8,148 bases of DNA, taken from assembly GCA_002404055.1 (NCBI GenBank), contig DHIZ01000170.1, forward strand, positions 1-8,148, read 5' to 3'. Shown here piece by piece: positions 1 through 4,822 of the stretch (positions are counted from its first letter, which is position 1; every line of letters begins with the position of its first letter). Source of the DNA: Chloroflexi bacterium UBA4733. GTDB taxonomy: Bacteria > Chloroflexota > UBA4733. The notes under the pieces were generated by a model. That model was not told where the DNA came from. It did no database searches and worked only from the letters and a program-made list of their open reading frames with translations. The translations under genes and the position numbers were made by a program.

Positions 1-340
1 AGTCCTCTGGGTCCTACGCGAGGCGGCTACAATCCACGACTTATTCGTCAAACTTCATAAGTCGCAGCGTGGGTGTTAGCCCGCGACTTCGGTCGCCGGG
101 CGAGTGTCGCTGACTTGACCGGCAAAGACGACAACGGGATCGTTCACGTGGCGATGCTCCGGCGCCTCCGCTCGCCCGACAACCGCGCTCCGGCCAAAGG
201 CAGCCCCGGTGCGTTCGCCAGCAGTCCCCCCGCGCTGCGGCGCGTCCAGCGCAATGGTACACTGTGCTCGTGTCCGGCTCTGAGAACAATAATGAGTCAT
301 CTGAGGGCGTGTAATGGGCGCCAAGTGAGGGTGGGCAGCG
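1..340. other. Left-edge stretch without a convincing gene
   Basis: I find no supportable gene in these 340 bases. Open frames exist on both strands, but their translations are rich in Arg, Ser, Ala and Pro, have no recognisable motif, and overlap one another, as expected for GC-rich non-coding DNA. The one structured element is repeat copy 1 (78-186). Bases 187-340 hold nothing I can name apart from the purine-rich ribosome-binding stretch just before the gene at 341. Confidence 0.5.
78..186. repeat. Direct repeat, copy 1 (short form)
   Basis: This stretch matches 1973-2111 in the same orientation. Bases 78-110 match 1973-2005 with 4 differences in 33. Bases 111-176 match 2036-2101 with 5 differences in 66, including an identical 43-base core (122-164 against 2047-2089). 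A weaker match with two further differences continues through 186. Relative to copy 2, this copy lacks 30 bases between 110 and 111. Read on the minus strand, both copies encode the short peptide EHRHVNDPVVVFAGQ, but the differences do not favour third codon positions and the surrounding frames diverge, so I do not call it coding. It may be a dispersed non-coding repeat or the remnant of a mobile element end. Confidence 0.8.
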
Positions 341-712
341 ATGAATGCCAAACGTCATGCTCAATCAGTGTCGCCGCGCGTGCCAGATCTTCTGGATGCC
401 GGGCTGACTAGCAGCGATGACCTGGTGGCTCTCGCCGAGTCAACGAGCGAGCCGTTTACGCCGGAGATGGTGCTCTTCGTCGACGACACGGAAGAGAGCC
501 GGCGAGCCCGGCAGCTTCTTGTAGAGTCTGGTGAGGAATTTCGGACGATCCCAGCCCAGGGCTGGCGCATTCCGGCGGTGGTGTTCGGTGGCATCGTGGC
601 CGAGCGACTAGCGGGAGTGCGGGGACTTCTTCGCGCGCTTGGCGCCTTTGATACGTCCTTCCAGGCCGGAATCACGGAACGCCCCTTGCGCCCCTCTCCC
701 AGAACTGAGTGA
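341..712 (+). CDS. Cysteine-free glutaredoxin-like small protein
   Basis: A 123-residue protein that I read as a degenerate thioredoxin/glutaredoxin fold. Residues 1-40 are a low-complexity, probably flexible N-terminus. A beta strand (MVLFVD, 43-48) is followed by a helix (about 51-64), then a second strand and the segment RIPAVVFGG (76-84). That segment resembles the cis-proline strand of glutaredoxins (TVPQVFIGG in the classic proteins), and the helix ending RARQLL aligns with RAKALL of glutaredoxin. In this alignment the CPYC active site is replaced by TEES (50-53), and the protein has no cysteine at all, so thiol-disulfide chemistry is not expected. A purine-rich stretch (GAGGGTGGG) lies before the ATG. 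It stands alone, with 67 bases to the next possible gene. The fold is an inference from pattern and the role is unknown; it could bind a ligand or a partner protein. Confidence 0.6.
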   Translation: MNAKRHAQSVSPRVPDLLDAGLTSSDDLVALAESTSEPFTPEMVLFVDDTEESRRARQLLVESGEEFRTIPAQGWRIPAVVFGGIVAERLAGVRGLLRALGAFDTSFQAGITERPLRPSPRTE

Positions 713-779
713 TGGCGTCTACACTCACGCTCGCCGGTCGCCCTGTTGACGTTGTAGCCCGCTGAAGTTCTCCGTCAGC

Positions 780-1025
780 ATGGCTCCCATCCAACAGCAG
801 CATCTTGACATACCCAAACAGACGGCCGGCGCCCATCGGTTGGATCGTGCAGTCATCAACCGTGTCGTGCGCATCTCGGGGCAGCCGGTTCGCTCCGTCC
901 GAGCGGCCTTCCAGGAGGGGTCTGTGCTGTATCCCGGATCACATTTGTTCGACCGTTCTCACGTGCAGATTGCGATTCGTGATCTGGCGCTCATCCGTCG
1001 GTCGAGGCTTGAGGTTCCATCGTAG
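780..1025 (+). CDS. Hypothetical protein, possibly a gene remnant
   Basis: An 81-residue open frame that I do not recognise with confidence. Its second half (about residues 37-73) looks protein-like: a short strand, then LYPGSHLFDRSHVQIAIRDL, which alternates hydrophobic and polar residues as a real beta strand would. It faintly recalls small hypothetical proteins with a Y-P-G-S then THIQIAVRDP pattern, from memory and untested. The first 30 residues look random and the ATG has no clear ribosome-binding site, so the true start may be later or the gene may be a truncated fragment. An in-frame stop lies 18 bases before the ATG. The 63 bases after it hold nothing identifiable. It lies inside the repeat-bracketed accessory block, where decayed genes are plausible. 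Confidence 0.35.
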   Translation: MAPIQQQHLDIPKQTAGAHRLDRAVINRVVRISGQPVRSVRAAFQEGSVLYPGSHLFDRSHVQIAIRDLALIRRSRLEVPS

Positions 1026-1111
1026 GGGAGTTCGGCATCAGGACAGGAGTAAAGCCGACCGAAGCCGCCGGAGCAATACCTGAAATCGTGAAGGCGCGTC
1101 ATACTGCTTCC

Positions 1112-1139
1112 TCGACCGCCAGGCCTCGGACGGTACTAT
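1112..1139 (+). promoter_or_regulatory. Possible sigma-70 promoter for the toxin-antitoxin pair
   Basis: TCGACC (1112-1117; 4 of 6 to TTGACA) and TACTAT (1134-1139; 4 of 6 to TATAAT) are separated by 16 bases. Transcription would begin near 1146 and give a leader of about 23 bases to the ATG at 1169, which contains the strong ribosome-binding site. The match is weak, and its placement is the main support. Confidence 0.3.
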
Positions 1140-1155
1140 CAGAAGGCAGGACAAT

Positions 1156-1161
1156 GGAGGA
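1156..1161 (+). promoter_or_regulatory. Ribosome-binding site deciding the antitoxin start
   Basis: GGAGGA lies seven bases before the ATG at 1169, an almost ideal Shine-Dalgarno sequence and spacing. The same open frame extends upstream to a GTG at 1088 and an ATG at 1154, but neither has a comparable site, and the upstream residues (RHTASSTARPRT) look non-coding. I therefore place the start at 1169. Confidence 0.65.
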
Positions 1162-1168
1162 TGGGCGT

Positions 1169-1594
1169 ATGCCGACGATGACCATGCCCGAGGCGCAAGC
1201 GCAGCTTGCCCAAGCGGCGAACAGGCTTGCGGAGGGCGCGGGAAATGTTTCCTCCGTGGCGGCCGACCGCGCTCCGCGCGAGCAGGCGATACGACAGCTC
1301 GCAGAGATCATTCGGGCCGCTGATTGCTTTACCGCGCTGCTTCAAGACGCTCCAGAAACGGAGCGACGCGAACTCGAGAAGTGGTTGACCGTGACGAAGG
1401 CGCTGCGACGCACGGCGTATCTGCTCCTCAGCAACCTCGTGCCGGAACAGCGCTGGTTCTGGACCGAGGAATGGCAGACCGGCGAACGAGACGCTGACGC
1501 GGACCAGGCGGCCAGCCGGACGACAACGCACGCTGATGACGCTTCCTTTCTCGACGCGCTCTACCTGAGACGGCCGCGCGTTGCCCACGCATGA
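1169..1594 (+). CDS. Type II toxin-antitoxin system antitoxin
   Basis: A 141-residue protein that I read as the antitoxin of the pair with the RelE-like protein downstream. The C-terminal part, WFWTEEWQTGERDADADQ (96-113) followed by DDASFLDALY (123-132), closely resembles the acidic, partly disordered toxin-binding tail common in AbrB/MazE-type antitoxins (WFWTPEWQAGEREADAD, then EEFLAAL). The N-terminus, MTMPEAQAQLAQAANRLAEG (4-23), instead recalls the start of Phd/YefM antitoxins. The middle (34-90) is a predicted helical region that I cannot assign; I do not see the AbrB swapped-hairpin pattern. Its stop overlaps the toxin start by 14 bases, which implies translational coupling, with antitoxin made first as is usual. 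Such antitoxins usually repress their own operon, but I see no clear operator. The tail and the gene order are the strongest evidence. Confidence 0.7.
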   Translation: MPTMTMPEAQAQLAQAANRLAEGAGNVSSVAADRAPREQAIRQLAEIIRAADCFTALLQDAPETERRELEKWLTVTKALRRTAYLLLSNLVPEQRWFWTEEWQTGERDADADQAASRTTTHADDASFLDALYLRRPRVAHA

Positions 1595-1871
1595 GGAACT
1601 GGATCGATTCTGGCGGGACTTTGATCGCTTGACCGATGAGCAAGTTCGCCTCTTCCGGCTCGCCGTTCGGAAATTCTTGGAAGACCTGCCGACGCGGCGC
1701 TTTCGGGCGAGCCTGCGGGTTCGAGACGTCGAAGGTCATCCGGGCGTATGGGAGATGACGTGGGCCGGCGATGGACGTGCAACATTCGCGTATGGCCCTT
1801 CGTTGCGTCTCGGCGACGTACATATAATCTGGCGCCGTGTCGGCACACATGCGATCTTCGATGATCCGTGA
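1581..1871 (+). CDS. RelE/ParE-superfamily toxin (probable)
   Basis: A 96-residue protein with the size and layout of a RelE/HigB-like type II toxin. Residues 4-36 form two amphipathic helices (EELDRFWRDFDRL and EQVRLFRLAVRKFLEDL). They are followed by a beta-rich half: ASLRVRDVEGHPGVWEMTW (43-61), RATFAYG (66-72) and HIIWRRVGTHAIF (81-93). Strand pairs ending in an H-I-I-W-R-R-x-G-T-H-x-I-F motif are typical of this group, and the Arg and His residues there are candidate catalytic positions. RelE-family toxins usually cleave mRNA on the ribosome and ParE relatives act on gyrase; sequence alone does not decide which applies. The start is a TTG that overlaps the end of the antitoxin gene. No in-frame ATG fits and the ribosome-binding site is weak, so translation probably depends on the upstream gene. 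The neighbouring antitoxin with its matching tail makes the toxin call fairly firm. Confidence 0.75.
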   Translation: MPTHEELDRFWRDFDRLTDEQVRLFRLAVRKFLEDLPTRRFRASLRVRDVEGHPGVWEMTWAGDGRATFAYGPSLRLGDVHIIWRRVGTHAIFDDP

Positions 1872-1927
1872 ATGCCATGTTGCGATTCCGTTCGCCAGGT
1901 GTGCAATCCCAACCAGGGATCGGTCTC

Positions 1928-1940
1928 AGCAAGCCTTGCT
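1928..1940. repeat. Short perfect palindrome with single-base centre
   Basis: AGCAAG-C-CTTGCT has two perfect 6-base arms around one base. It lies 57 bases after the toxin stop and has no T-run behind it, so it is not an intrinsic terminator. It resembles the element at 2012-2024 (both have AAG-N-CTT at the centre). Confidence 0.5.
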
Positions 1941-1972
1941 CGGGCCAAGTGCGCCTGCGCGGACTCGTTCCC

Positions 1973-2111
1973 AGCCCGCGCCTTCAGTCGCTGGGCGAGC
2001 GTCGCGAGCTAGCCAAGACTTGGCGGATGCACCACTGAGTTGACCAGCAAAGACGACAACGGGATCGTTCACGTGGCGATGCTCCGGCGTCTCAGCTAGC
2101 CCTACAGCCGC
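1973..2111. repeat. Direct repeat, copy 2 (long form)
   Basis: Second copy of the repeat at 78-186, in the same orientation. It has 30 extra bases (about 2006-2035) that copy 1 lacks. The strong match ends at 2101, immediately before the stop codon of the minus-strand dehydrogenase (2102-2104). A weaker match runs on to about 2111, inside its last three codons. The copies sit about 1.9 kb apart and bracket the accessory genes, an arrangement compatible with insertion or recombination at this site. No transposase or obvious terminal inverted repeat accompanies them. Together with 1872-1972 this stretch contains no supportable gene. Confidence 0.8.
2012..2024. repeat. Palindrome inside the 30-base insertion of repeat copy 2
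   Basis: GCCAAG-A-CTTGGC, two perfect 6-base arms around one base, lies wholly within the 30 bases that distinguish copy 2 from copy 1. It could be a small inserted element, a protein-binding site, or a hairpin that promotes deletion in the short form. Confidence 0.5.
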
Positions 2112-3067
2112 ACGATCCTCCCCTGCTCCGCCGCCTCGCCACACGCCAACGCCACGCGCAAGGTCTGCATGGCATCCTCGTACGGCACGCGCAGCAGCCC
2201 GTGGTCGCCGCTGCGGGCTGCTTCCAGGAAGGCCGCCACCGCAGCGAAGTCGGGCGGCTCCTCCAGGGCGTAGCTCTCGATGCCGCCTTCGGTCACCACT
2301 TGCAACTCGGAGCCGGTGAAGCGCAGCAGCATTGGCCCGTCCGTGACGATATCCAGGGCCAGGTGGCCGACGATGGGGAGCGGCAGGCCATAGGTCATGC
2401 TGAACGTACCGGTAGCGCCGGAGGCGAACTGCAGGGCCACCGCCAGGCTGTCGGTGCTCTGCCAGGCGGGCTGGTCGCGCCAGAGGGTGCGGCCGCCGAA
2501 GGCGGACACTGCAGTGATGTCGTCCACCAGGAAGCGGCAGAGGTCGAGCAAGTGCATGGCCTGCACCATCGCCTGCCCGCCGCTCAGCGCCGGGTCCCCG
2601 CCGTCGTCGCTCTCCGGCACGCCTTGATAGACGTGGGCGTGTACCAACGACACGGTGCGCCCCTCCAGCGCCTGATACCAGGGCGCCACCAGGCTGCTGT
2701 AGCGGTGCTGGAAGCCGACGTGGACCAGGCGGTTGTGGGCGGAGGCCGCCTCCCCAATGCGCTGCGCCATGGCCATGTCCAGCGCCGGCGGCTTCTCGAC
2801 GTAGACGTGCATGCCCTGGTCCAGCGCCGTCAGCACCTGCTCGGCGTGGACGGCGGAGGGCGTGGCGATGATGACGGCATCCAACTGCTCGAAGATCAGC
2901 ATGCTCTGCCAGATGCTGTAGGATGTGGCCTCCCAGAGCTCCGCCAGCTCGGCGGCACGCGCCAGGTCGTCGTCACCGACAGCAACGATGACCACTCCCG
3001 GCACCCGCGCCGCCGCGTGCGCCAGCGCTGTGCCCCGCCGCCCCGCGCCGAGGATGCCGATGTTCAC
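2102..3067 (-). CDS. Gfo/Idh/MocA-family NAD(P)-dependent oxidoreductase
   Basis: A 321-residue cytoplasmic dehydrogenase of the family that oxidises or reduces sugars, inositols and related polyols with NAD(P). The Rossmann fold is clear: VNIGILGAGRRG (1-12) carries the GxGxxG nucleotide loop, VVIVAVGDDD (25-34) ends the second strand, VIIATPSAVHAE (65-76) is typical, and EKP (91-93) supplies the conserved lysine (K92). The C-terminal domain has the GGQAMVQAMHLLDL segment (163-176) with the conserved H172 and D175. The position four before that histidine, usually Asp (or Asn in some subfamilies), is Val168, so proton relay or substrate range may differ. The start is a GTG inside a 4-base GTGA overlap with the upstream gene; the open frame extends further but would be out-of-frame shadow of that gene. 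At 321 residues it is slightly short for the family but complete. The substrate cannot be read from sequence; the IolE-like neighbour suggests a polyol or keto-sugar. Confidence 0.9.
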   Translation of the reverse strand: MNIGILGAGRRGTALAHAAARVPGVVIVAVGDDDLARAAELAELWEATSYSIWQSMLIFEQLDAVIIATPSAVHAEQVLTALDQGMHVYVEKPPALDMAMAQRIGEAASAHNRLVHVGFQHRYSSLVAPWYQALEGRTVSLVHAHVYQGVPESDDGGDPALSGGQAMVQAMHLLDLCRFLVDDITAVSAFGGRTLWRDQPAWQSTDSLAVALQFASGATGTFSMTYGLPLPIVGHLALDIVTDGPMLLRFTGSELQVVTEGGIESYALEEPPDFAAVAAFLEAARSGDHGLLRVPYEDAMQTLRVALACGEAAEQGRIVRL

Positions 3068-3936
3068 CGGCCCAGATGCTCGCGCAGCCAGGCGCGGCTG
3101 ACCTCGGCGCTCTGGGCGGCGCCGATCAGCGAGCGGTCCTGCTCGACCATGATCCAGCCGTCGTAGTGGTGAGGTTCCAGCGCCTTCAGGCAGGCTTCCA
3201 GGTCGATGACGCCCCGGCCCAGCTCGGCAAAGCCGCCGATGGCCATGCACTGGCCCTGATTCATCTTCTCGCGCCGTGCCCGTGCGATGGCCCCGGCGTC
3301 GGCGTCCTTGAAGTGCATATAGCGAACACGGCTGGCGTAGTCGCGGTAGACGGCCACCGGGTCGGCGCCGCCGTAGTAGAGGTGGCCGGTGTCGGGCGCC
3401 AGGGCCAGCAGCTCGGGCTCTACCAGCGACATGAGCTTGTCCAACTCGTCACGGGTCTCCACGAAGGTGCCGACATGGTTGTGGAAGGCGGCGGTGATGC
3501 CGAGCTCCCGGCAGCCGGCGCCCAGCCGTTTCATGGCCTCGGCGAAGGTGCGCCAGCCGGCCTCGTCCAGGCCGTCGGTGCGGTTGCCCTGCGGGAAGAA
3601 GCCGGGGCTGTTGCGGCGCTCGGCATTGCCGCCGGTGGCGACGCAGAGCACGTTGCCGCCCAGCGCCTTGACGAAGCGGGCGGACTCCAGGGCCTTCTCG
3701 ACAGCGGCGGCCGACTGCGCCGGGTCGTAGTAGGGGCCGCCGGCATACACGGTAGCGTTGAGCAGGTTGCGCTGCGTCAACTCGCGCCGGTAGGCATCCG
3801 GATCGTTCCGGAAGGCGGCGCCGCCCTCGGTGCCCTGATAGGTGTTGGCCGCGATGTCGTCCAGGATCTGCGTGAACGGCACATCCTTCCAGGCGATCGG
3901 GTGGCAGCCCAGCTTCGCGTCGGGCAAATTCAGCAT
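3064..3936 (-). CDS. Sugar phosphate isomerase/epimerase-family TIM barrel (IolE-like)
   Basis: A 290-residue enzyme of the AP-endonuclease-2-type TIM-barrel family, which includes 2-keto-myo-inositol dehydratase (IolE), inosose isomerases and sugar epimerases. Family hallmarks are visible: the N-terminal strand LGCHPIAWKD (9-18), the metal-site segment FHNHVGTFVET (151-161), the DTGHLYYGGADP stretch (182-193) with Asp182 and His185, MHFKDAD (207-213) with His208 and Lys210, and a late glutamate in WIMVEQDRS (261-269). These are the usual divalent-metal and substrate ligands. The ATG has a good ribosome-binding site (AAGGA, nine bases before it). It is the first gene of a two-gene operon with the dehydrogenase, whose GTG start overlaps this stop. 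A dehydratase or isomerase step paired with a dehydrogenase step suits inositol-type catabolism, but no other iol gene is in view, so I give no gene symbol. Confidence 0.85.
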   Translation of the reverse strand: MLNLPDAKLGCHPIAWKDVPFTQILDDIAANTYQGTEGGAAFRNDPDAYRRELTQRNLLNATVYAGGPYYDPAQSAAAVEKALESARFVKALGGNVLCVATGGNAERRNSPGFFPQGNRTDGLDEAGWRTFAEAMKRLGAGCRELGITAAFHNHVGTFVETRDELDKLMSLVEPELLALAPDTGHLYYGGADPVAVYRDYASRVRYMHFKDADAGAIARARREKMNQGQCMAIGGFAELGRGVIDLEACLKALEPHHYDGWIMVEQDRSLIGAAQSAEVSRAWLREHLGR

Positions 3937-3960
3937 GGCGTTGTTTCCTTCTTTCTATTC

Positions 3961-4010
3961 GCCGTCGATACGGCGCGCTGCGATTGTAGCGCAATGCGCC
4001 GTATAGTAAA
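3961..4010. promoter_or_regulatory. Divergent promoter region with palindromic operator candidate
   Basis: ATACGGCGC (3968-3976) is repeated in inverted form as GCGCCGTAT (3996-4004), giving two perfect 9-base arms 19 bases apart. A smaller inverted repeat (GCGCT 3975-3979 and AGCGC 3988-3992) nests inside. A third half-site, GCCGT (3961-3965), forms GCCGT-CGAT-ACGGC with the left arm. On the minus strand, TTTACT (4005-4010 reversed) and TACAAT (3983-3988 reversed) with 16 bases between them form a plausible sigma-70 promoter for the isomerase-dehydrogenase operon, with a leader of about 40 bases. On the plus strand, TATAGT (4002-4007) could be a -10 for the methyltransferase gene, without a clear -35. 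The inverted repeat thus lies over both promoters. A repressor of the LacI, DeoR or GntR kind would be typical, but none is encoded in view. Confidence 0.55.
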
Positions 4011-4037
4011 GGGGTCTTAATGAACGCGGGAGTATGA

Positions 4038-4757
4038 GTGGTAGGGCAAGTAAGGCAAGACGGCGGGGCATCGTTGACCGGGGAGGCCAAGGCCCAGTTT
4101 GTGCGCCGCATGTTCGACCGCATCGTACCCGGCTACGACCTCATGAACCGCCTGATGACCGGCGGCATGGACGGCAACTGGCGCAGGCTGGCGGCCCGCC
4201 TGGCCACGCCGCAGGGGCAACTGGTGTTGGATGTCGCCACCGGCACCGGCGATCTGGCCATCGAACTGCAGCGGCAGGGGGCGACCGTCACCGCCGCCGA
4301 CTTCGCCGGCAGCATGCTGCGCGTGGCCCAGCAGAAGATTCCGCCTTCGGTGCCGCTGGTGCTGGCCGACGCTCAGGACCTGCCCTTTGCCGCCGCCTCC
4401 TTCGACCGGGTGACGAACGCCTTTCTGCTGCGCAACCTGTCGGATCTGGACCGGGGCCTGCGCGAGATGCGGCGCGTGCTGCGACCCAGCGGCGCGCTGA
4501 TCTGCCTGGAGATCACCCGGCCGGCGCCGGGCTGGTCCGCGCGCCTGTTCGGCTTCTATTTCTACCACCTGGTGCCGGCGCTGGGCGGCGCCATCACCGG
4601 CCAGCGCGCCGCCTACCGCTATCTGCCGAACTCCTTGACCACCTTCCCGCGGGCGGCGGAACTGGCCGGCCGGCTGCGGCAGGCGGGGTTTCGCCGGGTT
4701 CAGTACCGCTTGCTGGCCTTTGGCACAGTCGCCATCCATATTGGCAGCGTCGCTTAG
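4038..4757 (+). CDS. ubiE: UbiE/MenG-type demethylmenaquinone (or quinone) C-methyltransferase
   Basis: A 239-residue class I SAM-dependent methyltransferase that adds the ring methyl group in the last step of menaquinone (or a late step of ubiquinone) synthesis. The UbiE family signature is present near the N-terminus (FDRIVPGYDLMNRLMTGGMD, 26-45). The SAM-binding motif I is VLDVATGTGDLA (63-74), the acidic end of the second strand is at AADFAGSML (86-94), DAQDLPF (111-117) is the adenine-side motif, and NAFLLRNLSDL (127-137) plus MRRVLRPSG (144-152) match the second family signature. Length fits the family. The GTG start is preceded five bases upstream by GGGAG; an ATG at 4034 is out of frame. 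Menaquinone is the inferred quinone because of the suspected lineage. The gene is first in a likely plus-strand unit with the helicase, 61 bases downstream, and is transcribed divergently from the sugar operon. Confidence 0.93.
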   Translation: MVGQVRQDGGASLTGEAKAQFVRRMFDRIVPGYDLMNRLMTGGMDGNWRRLAARLATPQGQLVLDVATGTGDLAIELQRQGATVTAADFAGSMLRVAQQKIPPSVPLVLADAQDLPFAAASFDRVTNAFLLRNLSDLDRGLREMRRVLRPSGALICLEITRPAPGWSARLFGFYFYHLVPALGGAITGQRAAYRYLPNSLTTFPRAAELAGRLRQAGFRRVQYRLLAFGTVAIHIGSVA

Positions 4758-4807
4758 GCGCGCTACTCGGCAGCCCGATCGCAGCGAATCGGCGCTGGCA
4801 CACGGAA

Positions 4808-4822
4808 ATGAGTAATCAATGA
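4808..4822 (+). other. Four-codon mini-ORF overlapping the helicase start
   Basis: ATG AGT AAT CAA TGA encodes Met-Ser-Asn-Gln. Its stop overlaps the helicase ATG (4819) as ATGA. GGAA lies close before it. It may be chance, or it may load ribosomes that then restart on the helicase, whose own ribosome-binding site is poor. Confidence 0.25.

Noticed and set aside
76..351. Minus-strand frames sharing the peptide EHRHVNDPVVVFAGQ in both repeat copies
   Set aside because: Differences between copies do not cluster at third codon positions, and the frames on either side are unrelated and of random composition. The peptide similarity follows from the DNA repeat.
1088..1168. Upstream extension of the antitoxin to a GTG at 1088
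   Set aside because: It has no ribosome-binding site, its residues look non-coding, and a strong GGAGGA site sits correctly before the ATG at 1169.
1426..1932. Minus-strand open frames opposite the toxin-antitoxin pair
   Set aside because: Antisense shadows; the plus-strand products have clear antitoxin-tail and RelE-like patterns.
1928..1940. Terminator for the toxin-antitoxin operon
   Set aside because: The palindrome has a one-base loop and no T-run after it, so it does not meet the form of an intrinsic terminator.
2201..3166. Long plus-strand open frame opposite the dehydrogenase
   Set aside because: Its translation is an antisense shadow rich in Gln, His, Arg and Gly with no motifs. 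The minus strand has a complete, recognisable enzyme.
3076..4020. Long plus-strand open frame opposite the IolE-like gene
   Set aside because: Antisense shadow of a GC-rich gene; the translation is low-complexity and has no family features.
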